Shown here: positions 28,647 to 37,913 of the stretch, one piece after another
Numbering within the stretch: position 1 is the stretch's first letter
Layout of the letters: each line of letters begins with the position of its first letter
Assembly: GCA_938084925.1 (NCBI GenBank)
Contig: CALKFY010000022.1
Location: 1 to 37,913, forward strand
Source: an uncultured Pseudomonadales bacterium
GTDB lineage: Bacteria > Pseudomonadota > Gammaproteobacteria > Pseudomonadales > Balneatricaceae
Direction of reading: 5' to 3'
DNA: 37,913 nucleotides
Translations under genes and position numbers: made by a program
Notes under the pieces: generated by a model
What the model saw: the letters and a program-made list of their open reading frames with translations, nothing else
Told to the model about the DNA's origin: nothing
The model's database searches: none

Positions 28647-29948
28647 TTAATCGGTGGTCTTTTTAAGTACCGCATAGTAAAAGCCGTCATGACTTCCCGG
28701 AATAGGGAACAGTTGGCGGCCAAATTCAGCATCTTGTCCCCAAGCTGCATCAATGGTTTGGTGCTGAGCATCATCTTGCGCTTGTATGAAGCGTTTTACA
28801 ATGCGTTCGTTTTCTTGTTTCAGCACAGAGCAGGTTGCGTACACTAAGGTGCCGCCTGCGGCTAAGGTTGGCCACAACTGCTGTAAAAGAGTGAGCTGTA
28901 ACTGCGCCAAGCGAGTAATGTCTTCGTTGCTACGTAGTAACTTAATGTCTGGATTACGGCGAATCACACCCGTTGCGGAGCAGGGTGCATCCAACAAAAT
29001 ACGATCGAAGGTTTGGCCATCCCACCAGTCATCAGGCTGACTAGCATCGGCACAAATCACCTGCGCTTGTAGCTGTAGACGCTCTAAATTTTCGTGCAAG
29101 CGGCCAATACGGCGCTCTTCTAGCTCAATGGCAGTCACTTCAACATCAGCGACTTCTAACAAATGGCCGGTTTTGCCACCTGGAGCCGCACAAGCATCTA
29201 AAACACGTTGACCGTCTTGTAGGTCCAATAGAGTAGGCGCTAACTGTGGTGCTTCATCTTGCACACTCACCCAACCATCGGCAAAGCCCGGTAGGTTTTC
29301 CACTTGGCAAGGTGCTGCAAGTTGTACGCCCCAACGGCTAAAGTTACAAGCTTTGGCTTCGATGTCGGCAGCGGTTAATAATTCTAAATAGGCTTCCACT
29401 GTGTAATGACGCTGGTTCACCCGCAAAGTCATGGGTGCTTGCTGATCATTGGCAGCGAGAATATCAGTCCAGTGATCCGGCCAGTGGTTGGCTAACTTGG
29501 CTTGTAGCCACTGAGGGTGGTTGTATTGGTATTCTGGTTGCTGAGCTAACTGCTCAGGTAGCTCTTCTTGTTGGCGTAAGAAAGAACGTAGAACACCATT
29601 GACCAAAGAGCTGGTCCAATCTTGGCCGCTGGCTTTGGCAGCTTCTACGCAGCTAGCTACGGCGGCATGAGGTGGCGTACGCATATGCATTAATTCGTAC
29701 AAGCCCACTAGAATCAAGGCATAGATATCTTGGTCTTTGTTGCGCAGGGGCTTGTTAAGTAATTGCTGAGCGATGGCGTTAAGCTGTGGGTAATAACGGC
29801 AAGTGCCATAGGCCATTTGTGAAAGCAGTGGACGTTCCTTTGGTTCTGCTTCTGCTAGTGCCAAAGGTAGGCTACCCGCTAGGGAGCCTTTTTCTCGTAA
29901 TACTTCCATTACGGCTAAGGCTGCCAGATAGCGGGTTGGTTCGCTCAT
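28647..29948 (-). CDS. rsmB: 16S rRNA (cytosine-C5) methyltransferase RsmB
   Basis: RsmB (Sun/Fmu) methylates C967 of 16S rRNA (E. coli numbering). The 433-residue protein has an N-terminal NusB-like RNA-binding domain (about 1-140) and a C-terminal SAM domain. Motifs are VLDACAAPGGKTGHLLE, DAPCSATGVIRRNPDIK with one active-site Cys, and VYATCSVLKQENE with the second. It lies 4 bases after fmt and is co-transcribed with def-fmt. The length matches the E. coli 429. Confidence 0.96.
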   Translation of the reverse strand: MSEPTRYLAALAVMEVLREKGSLAGSLPLALAEAEPKERPLLSQMAYGTCRYYPQLNAIAQQLLNKPLRNKDQDIYALILVGLYELMHMRTPPHAAVASCVEAAKASGQDWTSSLVNGVLRSFLRQQEELPEQLAQQPEYQYNHPQWLQAKLANHWPDHWTDILAANDQQAPMTLRVNQRHYTVEAYLELLTAADIEAKACNFSRWGVQLAAPCQVENLPGFADGWVSVQDEAPQLAPTLLDLQDGQRVLDACAAPGGKTGHLLEVADVEVTAIELEERRIGRLHENLERLQLQAQVICADASQPDDWWDGQTFDRILLDAPCSATGVIRRNPDIKLLRSNEDITRLAQLQLTLLQQLWPTLAAGGTLVYATCSVLKQENERIVKRFIQAQDDAQHQTIDAAWGQDAEFGRQLFPIPGSHDGFYYAVLKKTTD

Positions 29949-29952
29949 GGTG

Positions 29953-30903
29953 TTAATCCTGATTGCTTAGTAGGCTGCCAATGGGTAGCTTTTGTTGTAG
30001 GTTTTTCAACTGCGCACCAGCAATGGCTTTGCTGCCTGGCCATTGGATTTGGCTGATTAGCAGAGTTCCTGTGCCACAAGCCACGGTCATGCCTTGTTTG
30101 CTAAAACCAGTTACTGTACCGGCAGCCTCGCTAGTATTGGCGTCTTGTGCTTGGGAAAACCACACGCGCAAACGCTGGTCGCCAAAATCTGTATAGGCCA
30201 CAGGCCATGGGTTGAGGCCGCGTACTTGCGTGCTAATAGCTGGGGCGGATTGCTGCCAATCGATGGCGCCTTCGGCCTTGCTGAGTTTTTCGGCGTAGGA
30301 AGTGAGGTTTTCATCTTGCTCTTCGGCAACTAGGTCTTCAATTTGGTCTAAGGCTTCCACTAGTCCAGCACAACCGCTAACCGCTAGCTTGTCATAGAGA
30401 CTGGCAGAGGTATCTGCATCGGTAATAGGCAGGGTACGCTTAAGCAGCATGGGGCCAGTATCCAAACCTGCCGCCATTTGCATAATAGTGACACCTGTTT
30501 CGGCATCACCTGCTAATAGAGCGCGTTGAATAGGCGCAGCACCGCGCCAGCGTGGCAATAAAGAACCGTGCACATTAATACAACCAAGGCGCGGGGTATC
30601 TAATACCACTTGTGGCAGTAGTAAACCGTAGGCAACCACCACCATGATGTCGGCTTGGTAGCTGGCTAGTTGTGCTTGGGCATCAGCATCCTTTAGAGAC
30701 AAAGGCTGCTGTACTTCTATAGCGTTATCCAGGGCCAATTGTTTAACTGGGCTAGCCGTTAGTTTGCGTCCGCGACCTGCAGGGCGATCTGGCTGGCTAT
30801 ATACGGCCACCACCTCATGCTCTGTGTCTAGTAGAGCTTGTAAGTGTTGGGCGGCAAATTCAGGGGTGCCAGCAAAGATGATGCGCAAGGTATTGGTGCT
30901 CAA
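29953..30903 (-). CDS. fmt: Methionyl-tRNA formyltransferase
   Basis: Fmt transfers a formyl group from 10-formyl-THF to the initiator Met-tRNA. The 316-residue protein begins [20 protein letters not shown] and carries the catalytic region [20 protein letters not shown] near residues 108-127 and [17 protein letters not shown]. The C-terminal OB-like domain spans about 210-310. It lies 52 bases after def and 4 bases before rsmB, the standard operon. Confidence 0.97.
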   Translation of the reverse strand: MSTNTLRIIFAGTPEFAAQHLQALLDTEHEVVAVYSQPDRPAGRGRKLTASPVKQLALDNAIEVQQPLSLKDADAQAQLASYQADIMVVVAYGLLLPQVVLDTPRLGCINVHGSLLPRWRGAAPIQRALLAGDAETGVTIMQMAAGLDTGPMLLKRTLPITDADTSASLYDKLAVSGCAGLVEALDQIEDLVAEEQDENLTSYAEKLSKAEGAIDWQQSAPAISTQVRGLNPWPVAYTDFGDQRLRVWFSQAQDANTSEAAGTVTGFSKQGMTVACGTGTLLISQIQWPGSKAIAGAQLKNLQQKLPIGSLLSNQD

Positions 30904-30955
30904 AGGGTTTCCTTCTAGGTATTTATATCAAGCCAACGACTCAGACAAGGCTTAT

Positions 30956-31471
30956 TTAATAGCCTTGTGCTTCGAGACGGTGCTTCTTCTCTAGCTTCTT
31001 GCGAATGCGATCACGCTTCAAGCGCGACAAGTAATCCACAAACAACTTGCCGTTCAAGTGGTCCAGCTCGTGCTGAATACAGATAGCCAATAGGCCATCG
31101 GCCTTAGCTTCAACCTGCTCACCATCGCGGTTTAGGGCGCGATAAATAATGTGACTATGGCGCTCAACATCATCAAAGAACTCAGGTACTGACAAGCAGC
31201 CTTCCTTGTATTCTTCCATGTCTTGGTCAATGGCTTCCCATTCTGGGTTAATCAGTACTAGGGGTTCATCGCCTTCTTCGGAAACGTCGATAACCACGAT
31301 GCGTTGGTGCACATCTATTTGCGTTGCCGCCAAGCCAATGCCGGGGGCGTCGTACATGGTTTCTAGCATATCATCGACAAGTTGGCGGGTGGCGTCGGTT
31401 ACTTCTGTGACCGGTTGGGCCACCTTACGTAGACGTGGATCTGGAAATTCAAGAATGGGTAGCAGGGCCAT
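30956..31471 (-). CDS. def: Peptide deformylase
   Basis: Def removes the N-formyl group from nascent proteins using a metal (usually iron). The 171-residue protein has all three motifs: GIGLAATQ (near 45-52), EGCLSVP (near 89-95) and the HEXXH-type QHELDH near 133-138, which supply the Cys and two His metal ligands. It heads def-fmt-rsmB and is divergent from dprA, a common arrangement in this class. Confidence 0.97.
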   Translation of the reverse strand: MALLPILEFPDPRLRKVAQPVTEVTDATRQLVDDMLETMYDAPGIGLAATQIDVHQRIVVIDVSEEGDEPLVLINPEWEAIDQDMEEYKEGCLSVPEFFDDVERHSHIIYRALNRDGEQVEAKADGLLAICIQHELDHLNGKLFVDYLSRLKRDRIRKKLEKKHRLEAQGY

Positions 31472-31566
31472 GGTGTGTGTTGCTCAAATAAATCTAAAAA
31501 TACTAGCTAGAATTATATCATGAGAAGTTTACATAAGTCAGACACTAAGCGCGGCATGGAGGCCAT

Positions 31567-32727
31567 ATGCACAATACAAATAATCAATCTGATCACAAAA
31601 GTCAAAATTGGCAGCCTGAGCACTGGCAATGGTTGGCCTTTACTGAGCTCAACTTGCGCTTTTCTCAGTCGCGGCAGTTAATTCAACGTTGGCCAGATAT
31701 TAGTGAGCTATTTTATGAGGTAGATTTATCTTCTTTGGCGCATGTGCTTTCTGATCAGCAACTTGTTGTGTGGCGGGAATTGCGACGGGTGGATTTAAAA
31801 CAACACTTGCAAAAACAATACCGTTGGCTAGAACGCCATCAAGCCCAGATAGTTACTTGGCATGATCCAGAGTTTCCTGAATCTCTCAAGCAAATTGATG
31901 ATTGCCCAGGTTGGCTATGGGTACAAGGCAATACTCGGTTATTAAGTGACCCTGGGGTTAGTATGGTTGGCGGCAGACGAGCAAGTCCGTCTGGGTTGGC
32001 CTTAGCCAAAGAGTATGGGCAGGCGCTAGCTAGTGCCGGCCTGACTATTATCAGTGGCCTCGCCCTTGGTATAGACGGTGCTAGTCACCAAGGTGCCTTG
32101 GACGCTGGAGGCGATACCATTGCTGTATTGGGTTCTGGACTAGGTGAGATCTACCCTGCTAGACATGCTCATTTGGCGGCTGAAATAGTGGCAAATGGTG
32201 GCGCTCTCGTTTCCCCTTGGCCTTTGTTTCTAGAAGCCAGGCCTCATCAATTTCCCGTGCGTAACGCCCTAGTGAGTGGGCTAAGCTTGGGTTTATTGGT
32301 AGTAGAGGCTGCTCCCAATAGTGGTTCATTGATTACAGCCAAGTTGGCCTTGGAGCAAGGTCGCGAAGTCTTTGCTTTGCCATCTAGCGCCCACAACCGT
32401 CAAGCGCAGGGCAGTTTAGGGTTAATTAGGGACGGTGCCTGTTTGGTTTATTCGCCACAACAGATTATTGCCGAGTTGGCTCCCGTGTTAACGGGCATGA
32501 TAAAACCCGATAATCCGGCAGCAGCCGCTGAAAAGGACGAAATTAACCATCATTTATCACCCCAATTGCAACAATTGCTCAATCAGTTTGGCTATGACCC
32601 CCTGCCTGTTGATATAATTTGCCAACAAATGGCCTTGCCCTATGCGAAAGTGGCGACATTATTGATGGAGTTATCTCTGTTAGGTTATGTTGTGGAAACG
32701 GAGCGAGGCTTTGAGCGCGTAAAATAA
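31567..32727 (+). CDS. dprA: DNA-processing protein DprA (Smf)
   Basis: DprA binds incoming single-stranded DNA and loads RecA during natural transformation, and is also kept in species not known to be competent. The 386-residue protein has an N-terminal helical region and a Rossmann-like core (about 110-310) with VSMVGGRRASPSGLALAKEYG, LTIISGLALGIDGASHQGAL and VLGSGLGEIYPARHA. A C-terminal winged-helix-like segment (about 325-380) follows. The ATG at 31567 gives MHNTNNQSDHKS. It is followed at once by tsaC. Its presence alone does not prove competence. Confidence 0.94.
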   Translation: MHNTNNQSDHKSQNWQPEHWQWLAFTELNLRFSQSRQLIQRWPDISELFYEVDLSSLAHVLSDQQLVVWRELRRVDLKQHLQKQYRWLERHQAQIVTWHDPEFPESLKQIDDCPGWLWVQGNTRLLSDPGVSMVGGRRASPSGLALAKEYGQALASAGLTIISGLALGIDGASHQGALDAGGDTIAVLGSGLGEIYPARHAHLAAEIVANGGALVSPWPLFLEARPHQFPVRNALVSGLSLGLLVVEAAPNSGSLITAKLALEQGREVFALPSSAHNRQAQGSLGLIRDGACLVYSPQQIIAELAPVLTGMIKPDNPAAAAEKDEINHHLSPQLQQLLNQFGYDPLPVDIICQQMALPYAKVATLLMELSLLGYVVETERGFERVK

Positions 32728-32756
32728 GTGCGCTACAAACTTAAGTGAGAGTAATA

Positions 32757-33320
32757 ATGACCAGCGACTGGCACCTTAATAATGCGGTAGCAACGGTACG
32801 CCAAGGCGGTGTTATCGCTTATCCAACCGAAGCCGTATGGGGCTTGGGTTGTGATCCATGGGACCTGCAAGCAGTTCAACAAATTTGGCAGCTTAAACAG
32901 CGTCCTTGGCATAAGGGACTAATTTTAGTGGCGTCTCGTTGGCAGCATATCCAGCCTTTGATTGCGCATTTGAATGATGAGCAAATACAACGCTTGAGAA
33001 ATACCTGGCCCGGCCCCAATACTTGGTTATTACCTGATGATGTAAACTGGGTACCACAGTGGATAAAGGGTCAGCATGAAAGTGTGGCCGTGCGTATTTC
33101 TGCGCATCCTTTGGTAGAGCGCTTGTGTGATGCTTTAGGCGGTCCTATTGTGTCTACCTCAGCAAATCCAGCAAGTTTGGCACCAGCCAAAACGCGATTA
33201 AAGTTGCGTCAGTATTTCGGCGAAGATTTGGATTATGTATTACCTGGCAACTTAGGCGCATCTTCTCAGCCTTCACAGGTGAGAGATTTAATCACTGATA
33301 AGATTATTCGCAGTGCCTAA
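32757..33320 (+). CDS. tsaC: Threonylcarbamoyl-AMP synthase TsaC (YrdC/RimN)
   Basis: TsaC makes threonylcarbamoyl-AMP from threonine, bicarbonate and ATP for the t6A37 modification of ANN-decoding tRNAs. A GTG at 32745 is in frame, but ATG at 32757 (MTSDWHLNNAVATVRQGG) has GTGAGAG upstream and matches the family start, giving 187 residues. Visible motifs are GGVIAYPTEAVWGLGCDP, LKQRPWHKGLILVAS with the K-R-K-type nucleotide site, and PIVSTSANPASL. It lies between dprA and hemF, the same order as around E. coli yrdC. Confidence 0.94.
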   Translation: MTSDWHLNNAVATVRQGGVIAYPTEAVWGLGCDPWDLQAVQQIWQLKQRPWHKGLILVASRWQHIQPLIAHLNDEQIQRLRNTWPGPNTWLLPDDVNWVPQWIKGQHESVAVRISAHPLVERLCDALGGPIVSTSANPASLAPAKTRLKLRQYFGEDLDYVLPGNLGASSQPSQVRDLITDKIIRSA

Positions 33321-33358
33321 AATTAGGTAACTGGGAAAACAAACAATGACAGCACTAG

Positions 33359-34285
<927 letters not shown>

Positions 34286-34319
34286 TTACGCCGTATCGAC
34301 ACACTAAGGAATCGTGAGT

Positions 34320-35135
34320 ATGGACCGGTATCAGGTATTGGGTAATCCAATCAAGCAGAGCAAGTCACCCGCTATCCACAAGGTGTTTGCCGCTGAAACT
34401 AAACAAGATATTGAATATTCGGCGCAATTAGTAGCAGAAGGCGACTTCGAATCCTATGTTGAGCAGTTTTTTAACCGAGGTGGTAAAGGGCTTAATATTA
34501 CCGTGCCTTTTAAGCAACGCGCCTTCGCTTTAGCCAAACACCCTAGTGCCGCCGCTAGCCTTGCAGCCGCCGCCAATACCCTATGGCGCAATGCTGATGG
34601 CGAACTATGTGCGGATAATACCGATGGCGTGGGTATGGTGCGTGATATTACGGCCAACCTTGCTGGCAGCCTTGCCGGAAAGCGAGTGTTAATACTGGGC
34701 GCCGGTGGTGCTGTACGCGGTGTTTTAGAACCGGTATTAGCGCAGAAGCTGAGCGAACTAGTCATCGCTAACCGTACCGTCAGTAAAGCCCAAGACCTAG
34801 CCGATGCTGTGCAGCATCTTGGCAATGTGTCTGCCTGTGGTTTTACCGAAGTCACGGGTCAGTTTGATTGGATTATCAACGGCACCTCAGCAAGTCTTAG
34901 CGGTGACTTGCCACCGTTGCCAGCAGGCATCTTAGCTGCAGGCGCGCGTACCTACGATATGATGTACGGCGCGGAGCCAACGGTATTTAGCCAATGGGCC
35001 ATGCAGCAGGGCGCAGCCCAAGCTGATGACGGCCTAGGCATGTTAGTTGAGCAAGCCGCCGAGGCCTTCACCATCTGGCGCGGTGTACGCCCATCAACTC
35101 AGCAACTCTTAACGGACTTACGAGCACAGCTCTAG
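34320..35135 (+). CDS. aroE: Shikimate dehydrogenase (NADP+)
   Basis: AroE reduces 3-dehydroshikimate to shikimate in aromatic amino-acid synthesis. GTG at 34314 is in frame, but ATG at 34320 (MDRYQVLGNPIKQSKSP) has TAAGGA spaced 9 bases and matches the family start, giving 271 residues. The substrate motif SKSP and catalytic Lys in NITVPFKQ (about residue 65) are present, as are DNTDGVG and the NADP-binding GAGGAVRGVLEP with NRTVSKA. ADDGLGMLVEQAAEAF closes the fold. It ends 50 bases before the tandem structured repeat at 35185. Confidence 0.95.
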   Translation: MDRYQVLGNPIKQSKSPAIHKVFAAETKQDIEYSAQLVAEGDFESYVEQFFNRGGKGLNITVPFKQRAFALAKHPSAAASLAAAANTLWRNADGELCADNTDGVGMVRDITANLAGSLAGKRVLILGAGGAVRGVLEPVLAQKLSELVIANRTVSKAQDLADAVQHLGNVSACGFTEVTGQFDWIINGTSASLSGDLPPLPAGILAAGARTYDMMYGAEPTVFSQWAMQQGAAQADDGLGMLVEQAAEAFTIWRGVRPSTQQLLTDLRAQL

Positions 35136-35184
35136 ACTCTTTAATCCGCGCTGCGTCTGTTAGTTTGGAGTTTTGTTCTGGCTC

Positions 35185-35521
35185 GGTGGTACCTAGGTGT
35201 AGCGCGGAGCAAAGTCCGGGGCGATAAATCTTTTTATTGGCTGTAAAAAGCACAGCATAAAAAGAATTTCGCCCCGATCTCTTTCTCACACCGTGCTGGC
35301 CTCTTGGGTGATCACCTGAAAAGTGCGCACTCTGTAGCAGATAAACTAAATTATACAACGAAGGGTTCGTCACGGATTCTTGGAAATGTAACGCTTGGCA
35401 ATTAGCTATGTGAGGAAGTCTGGGTGAAATTCTTTTGTGCCCGCTAGCTTTCCATAGCGGTGCCAGCAAAAGATTTATCACCCCGACGACATGTACTAAG
35501 CTAGATGTCCGTACCTAGGCA
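35185..35521. repeat. Structured tandem repeat, copy 1
   Basis: This unit opens with GGTGGTACCTAGG (35185-35197) and ends near a second GTACCTAGG (about 35506). It holds hairpin A (35217-35276, 60 bases) and hairpin B (35422-35483, 62 bases), about 145 bases apart. In A the outer arms GGGGCGATAAATCTTTTT and AAAAAGAATTTCGCCCC enclose an inner stem GCTGT/ACAGC with a 7-base loop. In B, read on the minus strand, the arms are GGGGTGATAAATCTTTTG and CAAAAGAATTTCACCC. A and B are thus inverted copies of one arm type. A conserved block (35361-35490) includes all of B. The open frame that runs through it on the minus strand has no recognisable protein match. Confidence 0.88.
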
Positions 35522-35538
35522 TTGTCGGTATGCTGTTT

Positions 35539-35895
35539 GGTGGTACCTAGGCTTGGCTCGGAGCAAAGTCCGAGGCGATAAATCTTTTTATTGGCTACAA
35601 AAAACGTAGCATAAAAAGAATTTCGCCTCGATCTCTTCTTAATACCGTGCCGGCCTTTAGGGGGGCCATCCGACAAGTAAGCGCTCTGTAGTTGACACGT
35701 TTAATCCGATTATTAGTAATTCAAACATCGAAAGGTTCGTCATGGATTCTTGGAGATATAACGCTTGGCAGTTGACTATGTGAGGAAGTCTGGGTGAAAT
35801 TCTTTTGTGCCCGCTAGCTTTCCATAGCGGTGCCAGCAAAAGATATATCACCCCGACGACATGCACCAAACCAGATGCTGGTGCCTCGGTATCTC
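35539..35895. repeat. Structured tandem repeat, copy 2
   Basis: The second unit has the same order: GGTGGTACCTAGG (35539-35551), hairpin A (35571-35630) and hairpin B (35792-35853). Hairpin A differs from copy 1 by paired changes that keep the stem: G35219-C35274 becomes A35573-T35628, G35243-C35253 becomes A35597-T35607, and T35244-A35252 becomes C35598-G35606. Hairpin B differs at one base out of 62. The linker between A and B has diverged strongly. Function unknown; candidate explanations are a REPIN/BIME-like mobile repeat or a structured RNA. Confidence 0.88.
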
Positions 35896-35929
35896 AGATG
35901 ACCTCAAACTACAAATCAGAGTTTAATGT

Positions 35930-36340
35930 TTAGTCTTCAGGGCCAACCCAAGCAAAGGGATTGTAAGCCAGTTCCCAAAGATGGCCCTCAGGGTCAGCGA
36001 AGTAACCAGAATAGCCACCCCAGAATACCTCTTGGGGTGCCTTTACTAGCGTAGCACCAGCCGCAACGGCTTGCTGCATAAGGGCATCCACTTCTTCTTT
36101 GGAATGCAGGTTATGAGCTAAAGCCATACCTCGGTAACCTTCACCAGCTGGGCTTATGTCCGCGTCTTCAGCTAGCTTGTCCCAAGGATAAAGACCTAGC
36201 CAAGTGCCATTTAGATCAAAAAAGGTAATTGAGTCTTTATAAGGCTCTAGGCGCGGAAGACCCAAACCCTGTTGATAAAACTCCGTAGCGCGGACTAGGT
36301 CATGCACGCCCAAACTGACCATACTGATACGTGGTTTCAT
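35930..36340 (-). CDS. VOC (glyoxalase/bleomycin-resistance-like) family protein
   Basis: A 136-residue single-domain VOC protein made of two beta-alpha-beta-beta-beta modules. It begins MKPRISMVSLGVHDLVRATEFYQQGLGLP, a typical first module, and ends with YSGYFADPEGHLWELAYNP, whose DPEGHLWE carries the usual metal-ligand Glu. Substrate cannot be told from sequence; family members include glyoxalases, dioxygenases and antibiotic-binding proteins. It lies 40 bases after gpt on the same strand and may share its transcript. Confidence 0.88.
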   Translation of the reverse strand: MKPRISMVSLGVHDLVRATEFYQQGLGLPRLEPYKDSITFFDLNGTWLGLYPWDKLAEDADISPAGEGYRGMALAHNLHSKEEVDALMQQAVAAGATLVKAPQEVFWGGYSGYFADPEGHLWELAYNPFAWVGPED

Positions 36341-36380
36341 GTCTTTCTCCTAAGTATGTAATCTAGAAACTAAGTGTAGT

Positions 36381-36881
36381 TTAGCGCTCTAAATCGGCAA
36401 TAGGCGTGGCAAAGGTATGCACCATATCCCAAGGGAAGCGGATCCAAGTATCTTGGCTTACCTCAGTAATGTACATATCCACCGTTGGCTTACCGGCTGG
36501 CTTGGCATAAATGGTGGCAAAGGTGGCTTTAGGTACCATCTCGCGGACCACCTTGGCGGTGCCACCTGTATCGACTAGGTCGTCGATTAGCAAAAAGCCT
36601 TCGCCATCGCCGTCAAAGCCTTTTAATAGCACATGATCACCCACGATATCGGCTTCACTACCGGCTTCCAGTTGCCCGTAACTAGAGATACAAATGGTAT
36701 CGATCAAGCGCACATCTAATTCACGGGCGATGATGGCGGCGGGGACCAAGCCACCGCGAGTGATAGCAATAATGCCTTTCCAAGGGCCTTGTTCGTGCAA
36801 GCGCCAAGCTAGGGCACGGGCGTTGCGGTGTAGTTCTTCCCAAGAAATAGGGAAATCTTTGGAGTAGGGGGAATTGCTCAT
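36381..36881 (-). CDS. gpt: Xanthine(-guanine) phosphoribosyltransferase
   Basis: A 166-residue type I phosphoribosyltransferase that salvages xanthine, guanine and possibly hypoxanthine by adding ribose-5-phosphate from PRPP. The PRPP-binding motif [16 protein letters not shown] lies near residues 96-111, and [20 protein letters not shown] near 36-55 matches E. coli Gpt (152 residues). Its ATG overlaps the upstream gene's stop by 4 bases (ATGA), indicating translational coupling. The exact base preference is inferred from family resemblance. Confidence 0.92.
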   Translation of the reverse strand: MSNSPYSKDFPISWEELHRNARALAWRLHEQGPWKGIIAITRGGLVPAAIIARELDVRLIDTICISSYGQLEAGSEADIVGDHVLLKGFDGDGEGFLLIDDLVDTGGTAKVVREMVPKATFATIYAKPAGKPTVDMYITEVSQDTWIRFPWDMVHTFATPIADLER

Positions 36882-37414
36882 GCTTCTGCTTCCAAATAGG
36901 TGTTTTTAAGATTTACATAGTTGTTGGCCATGTAAGCAAGGAGGTCTAGCTCCTTTTCTGTTAACGGGCGGCGCTGCTTGGCAGGGCTACCGGCATACAA
37001 AAATCCGCTTTCTAAGGTCTTGCCAGGTGGTACCAAACTACCCGCACCTAGCATCACTTGGTCTTCGACAATGGCCTTGTCCAATACGGTACTGCCCATG
37101 CCGATCAATACATTATTACCGATAGTGCAGCCATGTAGGGTGGCATTGTGACCAACGGTGACATCATTGCCTATGTGCAAGGCGGCGCCTTCGCCCGTAT
37201 AAGGCCCGCGGTGCGTCACGTGTAGGGAGCAACCATCTTGAATGCTGGTGCGCTCGCCAATGCGAATACTTTGTACGTCGCCACGGATAGATGCGTGGGG
37301 CCAAACGGAGCTATCAGCGCCAATGCTTACGTCACCAATAACGGTGCATTGTTCATCAACCATAACGCTTGGGTGGATATCGGGATGTTGATCTTTAAAA
37401 GGACGAATACTCAT
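36878..37414 (-). CDS. Gamma-class carbonic-anhydrase-like left-handed beta-helix protein (YrdA/PaaY type)
   Basis: A 178-residue hexapeptide-repeat protein forming a left-handed beta-helix trimer. Repeats such as [24 protein letters not shown] and [24 protein letters not shown] (read as overlapping parts) contain the histidines expected for a metal site: HVTHRG and [10 protein letters not shown]. This matches the gamma-carbonic-anhydrase-like YrdA/CaiE/PaaY group. Whether it has carbonic anhydrase or thioesterase activity is unknown. It is first in a short operon with gpt and divergent from the peptidase gene at 37578. Confidence 0.88.
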   Translation of the reverse strand: MSIRPFKDQHPDIHPSVMVDEQCTVIGDVSIGADSSVWPHASIRGDVQSIRIGERTSIQDGCSLHVTHRGPYTGEGAALHIGNDVTVGHNATLHGCTIGNNVLIGMGSTVLDKAIVEDQVMLGAGSLVPPGKTLESGFLYAGSPAKQRRPLTEKELDLLAYMANNYVNLKNTYLEAEA

Positions 37415-37577
37415 GAATAAAGCTTCTTGGTGTTTAATTATAGAGAGAGGTAGAGTAAGACTGTCTATTGTAAGCTAAAATCCTGTCCTTGTGGTCAGAG
37501 AATTATTGGTGATTGCAAAATCCTTATAGGGCCCAATATATAAAGCTTAACGGCTCAATTGAATAGAGATAACTACC

Positions 37578-37913
37578 ATGTCCCTTATGCAGACCTTGCA
37601 ACTGCCCAAATTTGAAAACTACGACGCCAGCCTTGTGCCTGAACAACTGACAAGTTTGTTAAGTCAAAGCCAAGAGCGTATTGAGGCCTTGTTGCAACAA
37701 TCTGAACTAAGTTATGCCCAGCTGGTACCAGCCATGGAGCAGATAGATGATGCTATTGGTCAGGTATGGGGCCCGCTAGCCCACTTACACAGCGTGTCCA
37801 ATACCGATGCGGTACGTCAGGCCTATGATGAGTGCCTACCTAAGGTGACAGAATACAGCACCTGGTTGAGTCAAAATGATACTTTATATAACGCCTTAGA
37901 AGCTATTCAACAA
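37578..37913 (+). CDS. prlC: Oligopeptidase A (M3 metallopeptidase), N-terminal part cut by window edge
   Basis: An open frame from ATG 37578 runs off the window for 112 codons, starting MSLMQTLQLPKFENYD. The helical stretch with ALLQQSELSYAQLVPAMEQ, DDAIGQVWGPLAHLHSVSN and AYDECLPKVTEYSTWLSQN closely follows the N-terminus of PrlC/OpdA, an M3 zinc peptidase that degrades signal peptides and other short peptides. The HEXXH catalytic motif lies outside the window. It is adjacent and divergent to the gamma-carbonic-anhydrase-like gene, a pairing I recall from related genomes. Confidence 0.88.
   Translation, partial: MSLMQTLQLPKFENYDASLVPEQLTSLLSQSQERIEALLQQSELSYAQLVPAMEQIDDAIGQVWGPLAHLHSVSNTDAVRQAYDECLPKVTEYSTWLSQNDTLYNALEAIQQ

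Noticed and set aside
35068-35481. Minus-strand frame of 137 codons, and a related one at 35657-35869
   Set aside because: Both arise from the structured tandem repeat and share sequence only because the DNA is repeated; the hairpins and compensatory changes explain the conservation better than a protein does.
35185-35895. Possible CRISPR array
   Set aside because: There are only two large, internally structured units with no short regular spacers.

Overview
The window is a chromosomal replication-origin neighbourhood from a gammaproteobacterium. The gene content (parAB-rsmG-mnmG, mnmE-yidC-rnpA-rpmH, dnaA-dnaN-recF-gyrB, glyQS, trkAH-rsmB-fmt-def, dprA-tsaC-hemF-aroE) fits the Pseudomonadales/Oceanospirillales broadly. 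No rRNA is present, so the genus cannot be named. Nearly all of the sequence is ordinary housekeeping coding DNA; the interest lies in the intergenic regions.

Layout. 1-3796 (minus): parB (cut by the window edge), parA, rsmG, mnmG. 3797-4605: an AT-rich, DnaA-box-rich, GATC-free segment that is probably oriC, followed by a cluster of a 13-bp repeat (GGGGTCTGATCCC) and the pit terminator. 4606-9191 (minus): phosphate genes phoB, phoR, a DUF47 gene and pit, with a Pho box before the DUF47 gene; this block separates mnmG from mnmE. 9312-13079 (minus): mnmE, yidC, rnpA, rpmH. 13080-19727: divergent dnaA (with DnaA boxes upstream), dnaN, recF, gyrB. 19728-20750: about 1 kb without genes, holding the gyrB terminator, a group IIC intron with no reverse-transcriptase ORF directly behind the terminator T-tract, two copies of a 65-bp repeat, two perfect parS sites and the glyS terminator. 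20751-23746 (minus): glyQ-glyS. 24001-24855 (plus): a lipid A-type acyltransferase. 24856-25054: a perfect 39-bp palindrome plus a second long inverted repeat. 25055-31471 (minus): a methyltransferase, trkH, trkA, rsmB, fmt, def. 31567-35135 (plus): dprA, tsaC, hemF, aroE. 35136-35929: two tandem copies of a roughly 350-bp structured repeat. 35930-37414 (minus): a VOC protein, gpt and a gamma-class carbonic-anhydrase-like protein. 37578-end (plus): the start of an M3 oligopeptidase, probably prlC.

How the parts work together. DnaA, DnaN, RecF and GyrB, the probable oriC, ParA/ParB and the two parS sites form the replication-segregation core. MnmG and MnmE together modify the tRNA wobble uridine. 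RpmH, RnpA and YidC serve ribosome, tRNA and membrane biogenesis. PhoB-PhoR with Pit and its DUF47 partner form a phosphate unit beside the origin.

Best leads: (1) the tandem element at 35185-35895, whose two copies differ by compensatory base changes inside a hairpin; (2) the ORF-less group IIC intron beside parS; (3) a dispersed palindromic family built on TGGCAC-N(3-4)-GGGGTC-(T/A)-GA(T/C)CCC, seen beside oriC and as a perfect palindrome at 24884-24922.
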